From contig JAOTOL010001624.1 of NCBI GenBank assembly GCA_034440575.1, positions 1,915,001 to 1,979,000 of the forward strand: 64,000 bases of DNA, read 5' to 3'. A program made the position numbers and the translations under genes. The notes below the pieces were generated by a model, which saw nothing but the letters and a program-made list of their open reading frames with translations, was not told the origin of the DNA and did not search any database. Shown here piece by piece: positions 40,893 to 52,700 of this stretch; the stretch's first letter is position 1, and each line of letters begins with the position of its first letter. Source of the DNA: Imbricaverruca yamaguchii. Taxonomy: Eukaryota > Arthropoda > Thecostraca > Neoverrucidae.

Positions 40893-43491
40893 TGCCCTTC
40901 TCCAAGTGTGGTTCGTGTCCTGCCCCCGTTCGCAGCCCAGTCACGGCCCGGGGGTGGATCATGAGGGGTGAAGGTCATTGGGAACGGACTCCATTGGTTC
41001 GGTGGCTGCTCGGGGTTCGCTTGTGAGGTCCTCCCCCTGAAATGCACAAAGTTCAAAGTCTACATGTTTGAAACGGAAGCGAACACTCGTATTCCCCGCA
41101 ACTCTGGAACCCCGCCTGGAGTTTGACAAGAAAACGATCGTGAGCTTACGTTGTCACTTAAAATGCAGCGCTCAATGTATATTTTTATAGCAGTGACTGC
41201 TCATTTGAACTGCATTAAGGTCAAGTCACCGACCCGACCTTAATGCAGCTTAGCCAATATATACCAAGCATAAAATATAGAAGCACACACAACACTTGGT
41301 ACGATTCGCTTGCAGTTCTTTTTGCATTACTTCCACTAAAACACACGAGTCAATTTTACCACGCTCACCATTCGCATCCCCGGCTTGGCCAGAGTAATCA
41401 CGATGAATCGCATGGTTGATGCTTGATGTGCATCCAATTTCATGGTTTCAGACAATCAAAGTAGATATGTTAAATTACTAAGTTTTGATGTTTATGTGGA
41501 CAATAAATATATAATCTTATCCGTTAATACTGCATGCACCCAATTTCGGTCCAACCCAGTTCGTTTGAAATTATTGTATTCAATTATATTGTCAATAGCT
41601 CTCATTTCAAGCTGTTAATAGAAAACTACATTTATGGCAACGTTCTAATTCAGCAGAGCTTGCATTGCGACTGTTTCCAGTGTCAGTGCAGTCAGGGCCG
41701 TGGGGACGATCGAAATATTGCAGAAGGTAGACAGAGTTCACTTTTATGTCGATTCCTGGACTCCATCGTCCGTCAAGGTCAAGTCCCGCGAAAACGTGAA
41801 GGCTCATTGCCCTTCTCCCACCCTGTTCACACGACCAAGACGTCGGGGCATTGTAAAATACATCGCATCTCGACGCTGACCTGAACAAGTAATTAAATCA
41901 CTATTACTAAATCTTAATCTATTACCACTAAATATGCAGATCACTATTACTAAATCACTACACTTTAGTTTCATCAGTGCGATCAGGAGAATAGCGCGTG
42001 TGAGTGGAGGTCACCCGAGGGCAGCGGTGAGGGCAGCAGGTGCTGCCGTGGTGTGAACCTGAGCGGTCCCGTGTCCAGTCGTGGGCGGCCCGGGCTGACT
42101 GTGGGCCGTTGTGGCTGTCAGTTCATGGCGGTTCCGTACTAGCTCTGGGTGGCTCTGTACTGGCTCTGGGCGGCTGGCTGGCCCTGAACGATTTTATGGC
42201 CGGTCGTCAGAGACGGCCATCGCCGGGAGCCGGCTACTCCAGCTGGTGCTGGTGCTGGTGCTGAGCTGCCGTGTCGCGGTGCTGGTGCTGCGTTACCGTG
42301 GCTGTGGCGGGCTGTCTCGAGCCGACCCATTCTCCAAGCTTCGGGTATCCCCAGCAGAGCTCTGACGCGGCGTGCTGTCACGGACTGCGGTTCTCGCCGT
42401 ATCGGAGCCGCGTCATTTGGTGATGTCAATTGGCGAGACCTTCGCCGACAGAGGTGGGTCCGTGCCCGTCGTACTGCCGACTGGCATCTCATGTGGATTG
42501 TTCATTGAGGTGCACTGTGAAACTGCAATCACCCGGAGGTCCCATAATCCCATGGCAGCTTTTGCATGGCATTGCATTGTCTCCTGCTGGACTGAGATAG
42601 ACTGCTATCCAAGGCGGGCGTCAGCATCTCGATCATCGACACAGCCGGGCACTGACACAACTCACGACAGAACGGGCAATGGCGGCGATTGGTTTCGTAG
42701 GCGCAGGCAGTGTGTGGGAGGGTGCAAAGGTGTTGCACCACTTTGAATAGTTATATAGCTGAGTTGTAAGGACACGACCGTGGACGTGGGAATCGGAGTG
42801 GGCCTGCCTCCCTCCCTTCCCACAACTTTCAACAAGTTTAACATCGACCTTATGAGCATGCATGCAAAGAATCGATTTAGAAATGGCTCTTCGTCCCTCT
42901 GCTCCCCCGCCCTCTATCAACTTGAGGGCAATTCCTGCGCTAGTGAGCACAACACGCGAAGCGACAATGCCGAACGGTTTGCATCCCAAATTCGTTCCCA
43001 CCCTCGACTGTGAGCACGGCGATGAAGTGGCGCGAATTTCCCGCGCCCATCTGCTGCTGGATGGGCTCTGATCGGTGGTTTATTGATTAATCCAATCACT
43101 GATGTTGTTAGCGATCGCTTTGTTTGCGGCGTTCACACATCTGTGTGGGTGGAATCCACTCTCGAGTATCTCGAGTCGCGGTCGCGAAGCAACGTCAGCC
43201 CGGTATTCAGCCTGTTACGTCGATGTTCTCCGCGAAATGGTGATGTTTGAATGCCTTTCGGCGTGGATGCCGTCAGACTAACAGTGATTTATGCAGAGCT
43301 CCAGCCATGAATTGGCCGAGACACGGAGAGGCGTATTCGCGGCGGCTTCCCCGGCGGGCATTCTTGCAGTCGGACGGGCGGACAGCACGCCAAATATACA
43401 TCCGACTAAATTATAACAGCGCCGCCTCTTGCCGAGCGGGTCCCGTTTGTGCACGGTCGCCACCGTCTGTACACAGTGGGCGTGGCGGTAC
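40893..43491. other. no gene recognised
   Basis: 41040-42000 is AT-rich and unique. 42110-42270 has small tandem phrases (TGGCTCTGGGCGGCT and GGTGCT). 42640-43480 is balanced. Two overlapping short frames at 42630-43100 lack domains. Confidence 0.45.
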
Positions 43492-43605
43492 ACAACACGT
43501 GATCGATCACGTGACAGTCCTCATATCCTCAAACGGAGCCGGCCGGCGACAACACGTGACCGATCATGTGACCGTCCTCGTATCCTCAAACGGAGTCGGC
43601 CGGCG
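43492..43605. repeat. 57-bp direct duplication with E-box palindrome
   Basis: Two copies (43492-43548 and 43549-43605). The first contains CACGTGATCGATCACGTG (43496-43513), a perfect 18-bp palindrome with two CACGTG E-boxes. The second has CACGTGACCGATCATGTG. Both end in GGCCGGCG. Confidence 0.95.
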
Positions 43606-44911
43606 CTAGTCTGCGGCGCGCGCGCGTCTGTTTCTCTTTGTTCGCCGCCGCCGCCGATAAACAGGGCGGCGATTTGGGAGCGCGAGCGGCAATTAACGGC
43701 GCGTCAGACGCGCCGGCCGCCGCGCGCGACGCGACGAGACGCGGCGCGCACCGACGCCGCGTCTCGATCGGGAGTCGCGCTGCGGGCTGCGGGGCACCCG
43801 CGAGCGTGCAGATGCCGAGACGCCCCGCACACTGTGAGCCGCGGGAGTCGGCAGTGGGTGGGCGTGGCGACGGCGGGTGCGTGCGCGGCCGGGGCCGCGA
43901 GAGCGGCCGGCCGGGTCCGGCGGCCACGGCCGGCCGTCGTCACAGACGGCCGGCCGTGGCCGGACAACTTTCACCGCTGACACGGGCCGGGCCGTGACGG
44001 ACCGCGTCACCCGGGGTGACGCGGGCATCCTGCCGGGCGTCTATTCATCTATTTATTCATTTCGCGATGCATGCCCGCCACATACGGCGGCTATTGTGCA
44101 CAGGCTCTGCAGGTGTGCCGCTCGAATCGCTCGCTCGTCGAGCGCGCGCTCGGTCGCGTCGCTGCCGGCCGCCAGTCTGACGACGAGTAGTCGCAACTTG
44201 ATCCGTGCCCGTGTGGCGGCTTTTTGGTCGCGGCGCCCTGGAACCCAAATAACTAAGATGCTGTGCGGTCGAGGGGTTGCCGCGTGTGCGCCGGCGCCGG
44301 CCGGGCCCGGCCAGGCCGGGCGCGAGCCGGGTCGTTGGCTCCCGAGCGGGCGCCGTTTGTCGGCTGTTAGCAGGGGTGGCGGCGCTCGCGCTCGGAGGGG
44401 CGGCGGGTCCGAGGGGCCGGCGGCGGCGCGCTCTCTCGGCGGGGCACCTGGCGCCCGGCGAGGCGGTGAGCCGTCAGCGAGCCGAGCCCGGCCGGCCGCG
44501 GCGCGCCGCCATTGTGGCCGGTGCGTCGGCGCCGCCCCGCCAGCCGGACTGTCCGCAGAGGGCGGCTACCTGTCTGTCGTGTGGACACGTATCAGCTGGG
44601 CCCGAGCCGAAGCCGGCTTTGTCCTCCGCGATGGACAGGGACGCGACTCCTGGTGTTACGCTGATGCGATGAATGCCCGAGGACTGTGCACTCCGTCCCC
44701 AGGCGGAGGATTCGATCTAGATTAATTGGATTAATCGTTGGTGAAGTTCGGCAGTGTACGCCGGGAGGCACCCGTTAGACTAGCATTGTGAAGCTTGGTG
44801 AAATGCCTGGAAAGAGGGCAACACAGATTCAAGAATGACATGAAACAGGTCAACATTTGGATACTTATAGCCCAAACGGGAAGTGATACTTGCACCTCGC
44901 CATCCATCTAG
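43606..44911. other. GC-rich CpG-dense block, no confirmed gene
   Basis: 43610-44620 is about 72% GC with CpG at high frequency. Frames in every phase are open and Arg/Ala/Gly-rich. No start codon plus splice donor comparable to 16755 was noticed. 44700-44910 is unique and balanced. Confidence 0.45.
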
Positions 44912-45025
44912 CTCTCTCTCTACTTCTCTCTCTTTCTCTCTTTCTCTCTTTTTCTCTCTTTCTCTTTCTTTCTCTTTTTCTCTTCCTTTCTCTTTTCTCT
45001 TTCTTTCTCTACCTTTCGGTCTCGG
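44912..45025. repeat. (CTCTTT)n pyrimidine tract
   Basis: A polypyrimidine microsatellite of CTCTCT and CTCTTT units, then TCGGTCTCGGTGTCGG to 45037. Confidence 0.95.
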
Positions 45026-45194
45026 TCTCGGTGTCGGCCTCTGTCTCTATTTGAGTACCATTGCTCCGCGAGCACCAGCGGCGCATAATCACCTCCGAGC
45101 ACGACCGCAGTTTGAGTAGGCCGCCAGTTTGGTTTCATATCCGTCCCTGCTACTGTAATCACGTGGAGTATCACTCAATTTGGCGATGATGAGA

Positions 45195-45549
45195 CTCCGT
45201 CACCGTGTCGAGACTTCTTGGGACCGAGTCAGGGCTTCCCTGAGACGTGTCAGGACTTCCCTGACACCGTGTCAGTACTTCCCTGATACCGTGTCAGGAC
45301 TTCCCTGATACCAAGTCAGGGCTTCCCTGAGACGTGTCAGGACTTCCCTGACACCGTGTCAGGACTTCCCTGATACCGAGTCAGGGCTTCCCTGAGACGT
45401 GTCAGGACTCCCCTGACATCGTGTCAGTACTTCCCTGACATCGAGTCAGGACTCCCCTGAGACGTGTCAGGACTTCCCTGATACCGGGTCAGGGCTTCCC
45501 TGATACCGAGTCATGGCTTCCCTGAGACGTGTCAGGACTCCACGGAGAC
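45195..45549. repeat. 22-bp hairpin minisatellite with higher-order structure
   Basis: About fifteen monomers of 21-22 bp. Types include GTGTCAGGACTTCCCTGACACC, where GTGTCAGG and CCTGACAC pair across a five-base loop, a TGATACC-ending type, and a 21-bp type ending TGAGAC. From 45334 they recur as a 65-bp trimer (starts 45334, 45399, 45464, 45529), after an 87-bp tetramer starting at 45247. Confidence 0.96.
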
Positions 45550-46194
45550 AGTGCCAAGAAGTGGCTGTGGAGCAGGAGGCCGCTCATCTTGGTCTGGCGC
45601 GCCGCGGACCAAAGTGTCACGCGCCAAGACCGGTGCAAGGTGCTGCACCCGAACCCGTTACACCCGGTGGTGTTTCGCGACCCGTTACGCTGTGGCCGTG
45701 TCACATTTAGCGTCGTGGCAGGAGCGTCCTGCCTACGGCGGCCGACACAGCCTTCTGCGTCCGGTCTGACCGATTCGCACCCCACCGTCGCGCCGCCCTG
45801 CTGGCCTGTTGTTCAGCGCGCCGTACTTTAGCCACCGATTATCTTTATCTCTCTATCTGTCCGCCCTGTCATGACGTGCTCTCGTCCGACGCGCCGCTCG
45901 GGCCATTCCGCGGTGGACATACTGCACGTCTCCGACAAACAACCTATGGCGGCGATGGTATGCATAACAACCAATATGGGTGACCCTCTCGCCGGCCGGA
46001 GCGCCGACGCGCTTTTTGTCGGCTTGTCGTCCCGCTCTGGAGTGTACACTGGTGGTGCCAACTCGGCCGGTGATTGGCCCGCCGTCAGCGTTGTCTCGGC
46101 GTGGCGGCGGCGGCGCCGAGTGGCATCACTGCCGGCCCGGGGAGCCGCCGGCCGCCTCGGCGGCGGACAATCGATAGCACCGGAGAGGGCCGGT
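45550..46194. other. no gene recognised
   Basis: GC-rich unique sequence. No domain in any frame. Confidence 0.45.
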
Positions 46195-46570
46195 GTCGGG
46201 GCACCGCGGCACGGGGGCGGCTTGTGGAGCACCGCAGCACAAGCCGGAGCACCGCAACCCCGGCCGGAGCACCGCGGCACGGGGGCGGCTTGTGGAGCAC
46301 CGCAGCACCGGCCGGAGCACCGCAATATCGGCCGGAGCACCGCAATATCGGCCGGAGCACCGCAACACCGGCCGGAGCACCGCAACCGGGGTGGCCGGAG
46401 CACCGCAACCCCGGCCGGAGTACTGCGGCACGGGGGTGGCTCGTCGAGCACCGCAACACTGGCCGGAGCACCGCAATATCGGCCGGAGCACCGCAATATC
46501 GGCCGGAACACCGCAACCCCGGCCGGAGCACCGTAACACCGGCCGGAGCACCGCAATACCCCGCAGAGTG
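46195..46570. repeat. 20-bp minisatellite (GGCCGGAGCACCGCAATATC)n
   Basis: About fifteen copies mixed with a longer variant that inserts GGCACGGGGGCGGCTTGTGGAGCACCG-type sequence (three times: about 46208, 46272 and 46425). Confidence 0.95.
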
Positions 46571-46589
46571 TTGCGCAACGCCTACAGGT

Positions 46590-46880
46590 CTGGTAGGCCC
46601 CATTGGGTGCCCAATTGCCTGGTAGGCCCCATTGGGTGCCCATTGCTTGATAGGCCCCATTGGATGCCCCACAGTTTGGAGGGCACCATCGGGTGCCCCA
46701 ACCCCATTGATTTTCACATTCATTGTCTGGTAGACATTCACTGGATTCTCCACTGCCTGGGAGGCCCCATTGGGTGCCCTACAGCATTATAGACGCCCAC
46801 TGGGTGGTAGGCCCACTGGGTGGTAGGCCCCATTGGGTGCCCTACAGCATTATAGACGCCCACTGGGTGGTAGGCCCAAT
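46590..46880. repeat. ~27-bp degenerate repeat (GGTAGGCCCCATTGGGTGCCC)
   Basis: About eight imperfect units. The 3' part holds a longer duplication, CCCTACAGCATTATAGACGCCCACTGGGTGG, at 46776 and 46838. CATTGGGTGCCC is a shared anchor. Confidence 0.92.
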
Positions 46881-48911
46881 TCTGAAGCAGTAACCAGCGG
46901 AGGAGTTTCACTGCAAGCTGGATTCTGCCGTGTCAGCGCGCTCTCCACTGCCGGAATGCGAATGCTTGACTGATCAGATGGAGTGGCAGGTACGTCGACC
47001 GCGAGATCCCGTCGACGTCGAGTTCGCTGCGATTGGGCACGCTGTGCTCCCTTGCGGAAACGCTTTATTACCTTCGATCCGTGCACTGGGCGCTGTTCGT
47101 TGAGAGGGCTCCAGTTTTTTTATCAACGGCTATTCTTCGTGGGCTGCTGCAGAAAATGGTCCTGTCGATTGCGGAGTTATAAAACAGCTCTAGTACGCAA
47201 CCGGACATTTATTCGGGTATTAATCACATTTTATATCACTGAGGTTCAGTTCACCGGAGGCAACTGCCAGCTAAAAACTTCGTTTCCCTCGAGGGAATCC
47301 CACGTGGCCTGTGGACATTGTGGAGCGGCGGCAGGTGGTCTTCAGGCAGTCTATGACTGGCTTCTCGCGGGAGGGACCATTCCATTCCGGCTCCTCGATG
47401 GCGGACCTCTTCCAGACTGCCCAGCGTCACAAGGTGGCTGATTTCGACCGCCAGCTGCTTGACCAGAGCCGGACACAGCGGCGGCCGCAGTTGGGGCGGG
47501 GGGTGGGGGGGGGGTGGGGGTGGGGGTCCACCTGTGCAGGCTGGCGCCACTCGGCCCGCGGTGGCGGGAGAGAGGAGCGGGACGGCGCGCGCAGCCGCCC
47601 CCTTTTTTGCCGTCGGCCAGCCGAAGGGGAAACAGGTGGCACGCCCGGCGACACCTGCGTCCGCGTGCCGCGAACTCGGGCAGCTGTGGCGGCGGGTCGG
47701 CTGGGTGCCGGGGTCCGTCAGGTTGGCCGTCAGATTCGCCGCCGGGGCGCCAGGTGCACGCCGCGCTTCTCCCGTTCTGCGGGGAAACGGCCGCGCGGGG
47801 GACGGCTCTCTCGGGCAGTGTCGCGCGCGCCGCGCCGCGCTTCTCACATTCTCCGGGACGGAGGTCGCGCGGGGACGGTTCTCTCGGGCAGTGTCGCACT
47901 TCACCGGTCTCTGGGAGCGGCCCCGTCTCGGGCCGTTCTCCGGGGCCGGCGGGGGAGGGGTGGGCTCTATGCGGCAGTGTTGCGCGCGCCGCCCCGCGCT
48001 TCTCCCGTTCTCCGGGACGGGAGAAGGTCGCGCGGCACGGCTCTCTCGGGCAGTGTGGGGCACCCGGCGCCCGCGGCAGATTTCGCGCGGCACGCACCGT
48101 GCACTACTATCGGTTCCGCGCATGTGGAAACAGGAGCGGTGTGCGGAGGTGTTTTGCAACGGAACCGGTAGCGGAACGTGGTTATCGGCTGGCTGGCGCA
48201 TCGACTCGTGCGAACGACCCCGAGCTGGTGTGTGGAGCAAGCACTGCCTAGCGGCCACTCGCAGGTCACTCCATGTTTGTGGCCAGCACATGTATGTGTG
48301 AATGAATCTCGAATTTACGCCCGACCAGCCACAACGACTGCAGTTGCGCACAATTCTGGCGTGGACAGCTGTGTCTGTGTGTACCGGACTGTGGCTGACG
48401 TTGGCTGCCCTCACCACCGACCACCGACCACCGACCACCAGTGCGCCACCTGTCACACACCGGACGCTCCGCCTCCACGGCCGTCACCCATGGGTCAGGC
48501 CTCGCAGCCCTCGTGGCTGCCGGGCCGGCAGCTGCCAGCTGACGGCAGGTGGCGCCGACAGCGCAGCTGGCGGCGCAGCTGGTCGCGCCGGCCGGCAGCC
48601 ACCGCTGGCCAGTTGTTTGCTATTGAGGAAGCGATGCTATTGCGGCAGCGATACTATCGGCCGGTGCGGCCGGAGACGTCCACCACTCTGCTCGCCAGAC
48701 GCCAGCCTCTGGTCTTCGTCTGCCTGTCTCACGCGTCGCGCCACTCGCCGTCGAGGCGACCTTGACCTCGGCGCGCCGCGCCGCACCGGCCGAGCCTCGC
48801 AGCGCCTGACGGACGCGCGCAGCCGGCTTTCTAAACACGAGCAGGCGACGGTGGCCTGGCGGGGATTCATGTGGCAAGCCGTGGGTCAGCTTGGCTTGAG
48901 CTGGCCGTCGA
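46881..48911. other. no gene; GC-rich from 47300
   Basis: 47300-48180 and 48430-48830 are GC-rich. A G-run block at 47499-47530 could form a quadruplex. At 47760-48060 the phrase (c)gcttctcccgttct(g/c)cgggg(a) and 'ggctctctcgggcagtgt' recur four times, about 80-100 bp apart, indicating an old degenerate satellite. No coding domain. Confidence 0.5.
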
Positions 48912-49018
48912 GTGTGTGTGTGTGCGTGTGTATGTGTGCATGTGTGTGTGTGTGTGTGTGCATGTGTGTATGTGTATGTGTGTATGTATATGTATGTGTA
49001 TGTGTATGTGTGTGCTTG
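48912..49018. repeat. (TG)n microsatellite with TA interruptions
   Basis: GTGTGT with periodic CATG and TATG units. Confidence 0.97.
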
Positions 49019-50105
49019 AGAACACTGCAGTTGCAGGCTGTTTTCGGTGATGGATTCGCGTGCATCGGGAGCGGCGGTGGCGGCACGGCCGACCGTTGCG
49101 CAACGCTCGGCTTTGTTCGTGTGTTATCCGCAACGCGGATCGCCAGACTCGAGACGGGCGACTGCGCGCCGAAACTGTGTCGCCGCCGGAACCGCGCCAG
49201 CCGGCCGCCGTGACCTCTGGGCGTCGCGCGGCTTGACCCCGCGCCGCGCGGTCAGCGTCGGACTCGGCGGTCAGCGCCGGCCGCGGCGCGTCGGCCCGTT
49301 ATCTGGCGCGAAAACCTCTCCCGCCGCCTCGCCGCCTGGCGTCCACTGCGCCGCACGGCACGGCCCTTTGGCCGCCGCTCGTCTCGTCGAGTGGACGCTG
49401 ACAGCCAATCGATCAGCGGCCGGCAGAATCCATTGTTCCGACGCCCGGTAGTGGTGTTTGTTTATGACCTATGGCGTGGCGACGGATGCCATTACCTCGG
49501 CCGGCCTCGAGCTCGGTTGGCTGAACGCTGACCAGGCTGCCCGTGGTGTTGTTGATCGGGGAGCGGGGCTCAGTAGGTAGGCTTCCGGGTGGGTTCCGAA
49601 AACGATGCTTCGAACTCAAGGGGAGGCGAGGTCACTCCCCCTTATATGCGCCCGTGATCATCGGCGGAAACTTCACCACCCTCTTCCCACAATCCTTCCG
49701 CCACCCTGTCTCCAGTGTCCTCTCCGTATCCATCCGCCGTGCCTCTGCTCTCAGTGAAGCACTCCTCTCCACCATCTTTCCATCAGTTGCATGCTGTCTG
49801 CCCAGTGTGCCATCTACCATCAGTAATTCCAGTACATACTGGTATACTGGACAGCATTTACCGTACCTCCAGTTGTGCCACCCACTACCAGTGTGTTGCA
49901 CGGCATGCACTGTCCGCCCGGCATCGGCATGCAGTGCCGGTATGCATCATCCTTCAGTTACGCCGCCGACGTCGCCGAGCCTCCGCCGGCCGCCCCTCCA
50001 TGGCCGGATCGCGCCTTCGTCGGCGGCTTGGCGCGGTTTTTGTGGCGCGCCGTGAGACGCCGCCGCAGATGGCGCGATCTAAATGCGTTTGTCTGATATA
50101 CCGCC
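49019..50105. other. no gene recognised
   Basis: 49080-49430 and 49970-50090 are GC-rich. 49700-49900 is balanced. No domain seen in any frame. Confidence 0.45.
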
Positions 50106-50400
50106 GCGGCGGCCGGGCCGCGGTCAGTACTGGCAGGTCGGACGGCGCCGCGAGAGGTCAGGTGAGGCTGACCGCGGTGTCGGGGGCGCGGGGCTGGCAG
50201 GTCGGACGGCGCCGAGAGGTCAATGGCCGCTCGGTGGACTGACCGTTGGTGTCGTTTGTGACGGCGCCGCGAGAGGTCAAGTGCGCCGCTCGGTGGACTG
50301 ACCGCCGGTGTCGGGGGTAGCGGTCAGTGCTGGCAGGTCGGACGGCGCCGCGAGAGGTCAAGTGCGCCGCTCGGTGGACTGACCGCCGGTGGCAGGGGCC
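50106..50400. repeat. compound ~60-80-bp tandem repeat
   Basis: Four copies sharing GGCAGGTCGGACGGCGCC, GAGAGGTCAA and CGCTCGGTGGACTGACCG, with variable linkers (one copy lacks the CGC before GAGAGG and one lacks the first half). Confidence 0.92.
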
Positions 50401-51258
50401 GCAACACGGCTCTGACAGACTGGAATGTGGACGGCACGCGGGGTGTGGACGATGGTGGACCCTCGGGTGGAGCAGGACATCGTCACGTGGACCGTAGCTG
50501 CTGGACACCGGACACCACCTGTCATACAAACACGTGATGTGTGTAGCTCGCGCAGTCTGCAGCGCGCTAATGTGACCTTTTGAACTTTCTCAGTTATCTC
50601 TAAAATGAGGTTGCTTCGAAATTTGGCGCCCTTTCTTATAATTGCTTGCTTGCATCCTGTATAGAGTTTGTTGCTATAACTGGTTCAGTGCTATCACCGA
50701 ATTACAAAGTCAGGTCATATTCTCTTTCTTGCAGTAGTTTTTAGGGCATTTCTCAAAAGGAATACATAAGAGAAACTAATCTAAGTGAGCATAATTAAGT
50801 ACGAGTGCGCGGATAAATGGTTGCCCAAAGTAAGTAGATAGCATATAATGACACCAGGCATTGCTTTTCATTTATACGTAGATGCATACATTATACGCAA
50901 ATGTGTGTATGTCTGCGTGCTAGCGTGCCGCATTTCGCCGCTTATTTCGGCTTGGCACAACATGCCTTCTGTGGCTCTGCTCTCCATGGATTCCGCGCCA
51001 CTCCAATGGCCGACGGTCTCCGGCGGTGCGTCGTTTTTGTCGGGGCCACCCCCGCCGGTCCCGACACGTGGCAGGCGCGTCGGTTTCGCCTCCTCCGTCC
51101 AGGTCGGCGGTGTCGCAGCCGGCTCTGACGCGTGTAGACTGTTGCGCGCCTCACTGTTGCGCGGTTTGGCTTGCTGTGCTCAGAGCAGCTGGTCGGCGTG
51201 AGTCGTTCTCTGCGTTGTAGCACGCACAGCTGGACGGTCGTGCTCGGCTTCCGGGGTG
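50401..51258. other. no gene recognised
   Basis: Unique; 50570-50930 is AT-rich and 50980-51200 GC-rich. No coding domain. Confidence 0.45.
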
Positions 51259-51425
51259 GGGCTGCGTAGCTCGGTCGGTAGGGCGCTAGTTGGACTCTTG
51301 ATCGTGGGTTCGAATCTGGCAACCGGCGCGGGCGTATCGAGCCCACCCACGACGAGTCGGTGTGAGAGGTTGGCGACACTGTGTGGCTCGACGAATCAGT
51401 CGAGTGCGTCGTAAAAGAAGCCAAG
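51259..51425 (+). mobile_element. tRNA-derived SINE, family B, sharing the family A core
   Basis: The tRNA-like head GTAGCTCGGTCGGTAGGGCGC (A-box/D-arm) is followed by an exact B box GTTCGAATC (51308-51316) in GGGTTCGAATC. The sequence between B box and core differs from family A, but from 51358 the core matches family A at 27 of 37 positions, every difference being a transition. It ends in CGTCGTAAAAG, like the family A end TGTCGTAAAAC. No clear target-site duplication, so the copy looks older. Confidence 0.8.
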
Positions 51426-52424
51426 GTTCTTGTGCGGCCTTCGGTGGGTGTTGTTTGGAGGTGCCAGTTTTTCCGCGCTGTACCACTCTGGCGGGCGATG
51501 ATGCACAGGCGCACCACTTGGTCTGGGCACAGGGTGCACAGTGTGCAGTCTGACATCACTACGGCCGATTAAGTAACGACGACCGATAAACAGCATGCAG
51601 TATGCGAAATCGTAGCCTGTCCGGCCGCGCCCATGCAGGCGGCGGGACGGCGCGGGTATGGTAGATCGTGACGTGTGCGGCCCGGGCAGCTGGACACCCA
51701 GGCGCACCATCGGCCCGGTGTAACGCCGGAAGCGTCCGTTCCGTTCTGGAACGGACAGCCGACACTGCACGCCCGTGGCGCCACAGCACCATCGTCGCCA
51801 TGACGACTGAGGCGTCGGCTCCTCCCCTTCCTCTCACTCCGGCAGTGTTGTCAGTTCGGGTTGCTGGTTAGGGCGCGTGCCGCCGACGCGCGTCCGTCCG
51901 CCGTCTTCTCGCCAGCTGTCGTCTCTCCCGTCCACTCACGAAGCGCCGCCCACACGCCGTGACGTCACGTTCGTCCACGCAGTCGGTCAACTGGCAGCGC
52001 CGACAGCGCGCGACATTCCTCACCAGCCGCGGAGGGCACCGCCAGCTGCGGAGATGGCGGCGCACGAGAAGGCCCAGGTCGATTCGTGTCCGTGCAAAGA
52101 CATCGGCGCAACACTGAGTTCCGCGAAGGTCTGGTGACGCGTCCCCGTCCTGCGCCGCAGGGTGGGACGCCCAGTTCCGACAACAGTCAACCGGCCGCGA
52201 CACTTGGGCCGCAGACGGGTCTGTCACCACGGAGCGACCGCGCTTAGATATCCGACGTGGCCTCGGCTACTGCAGCCGCCGGGCCGGCCGCCGACCGCCC
52301 TGTATTTATTGTCGCTGCCGGCCGGCCACCTGCGGACTCGTTGCCAAGCCACGCCTGGCGAACTCCGCAGAGAGTGGTTTGTTTGCCGACCGCTCGGGCC
52401 CTCCCGTCGGCAGGCTGAGACGGC
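51426..52424. other. no gene recognised
   Basis: Balanced to GC-rich. A short plus-strand frame at 52054-52137 starts in good context (GAGATGGCG) but ends within 28 codons and has no consensus donor. Confidence 0.45.
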
Positions 52425-52700
52425 TGTCTGGCTGGGCTGGGAACAGCGCGGCTGGAGTGGGGGCAGCGCGGCTGGGCTGGGGGCAGCGCGGCTGGGTGTC
52501 TGTCTAGCTGGGCTGGGGACCGGGAACAGGGCGGCTGGGCTGGGCAGGGGTAGCGCTACTGGGCTGTGGACAGCGGGGCTGGGTAGCGCTGCTGAGATGA
52601 TCAGAGCTGCTCAGCTGGCTATCATCACTCAGCCGAGTGGAACGTCTCAGCCGATTAGAACGGCCCGGCTGAACAGGACGGCTCAGCCGATTTCTGCTAG
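52425..52700. repeat. degenerate (GGCTGGGCTGGGGGCAGCGC) array
   Basis: Regular 20-22-bp units at 52428-52500, then increasingly diverged units whose later part turns into CAGCCGA(T/G)TxGAACG(G/T)-type phrases (52620-52690), which are reverse-complement-like (TCGGCTGAG). Confidence 0.8.

Noticed and set aside
368..42860. recurrent 'VDVKL' peptide in frames near 430, 6100 and 42850
   Set aside because: The nucleotide match is about 15-20 bp at each site with unrelated flanks; too short to call a repeat or a protein motif.
52054..52137. short coding exon starting GAGATGGCG
   Set aside because: It ends at a stop after 28 codons, and the only GT in frame context (AAGGTCTGG) is a poor donor.
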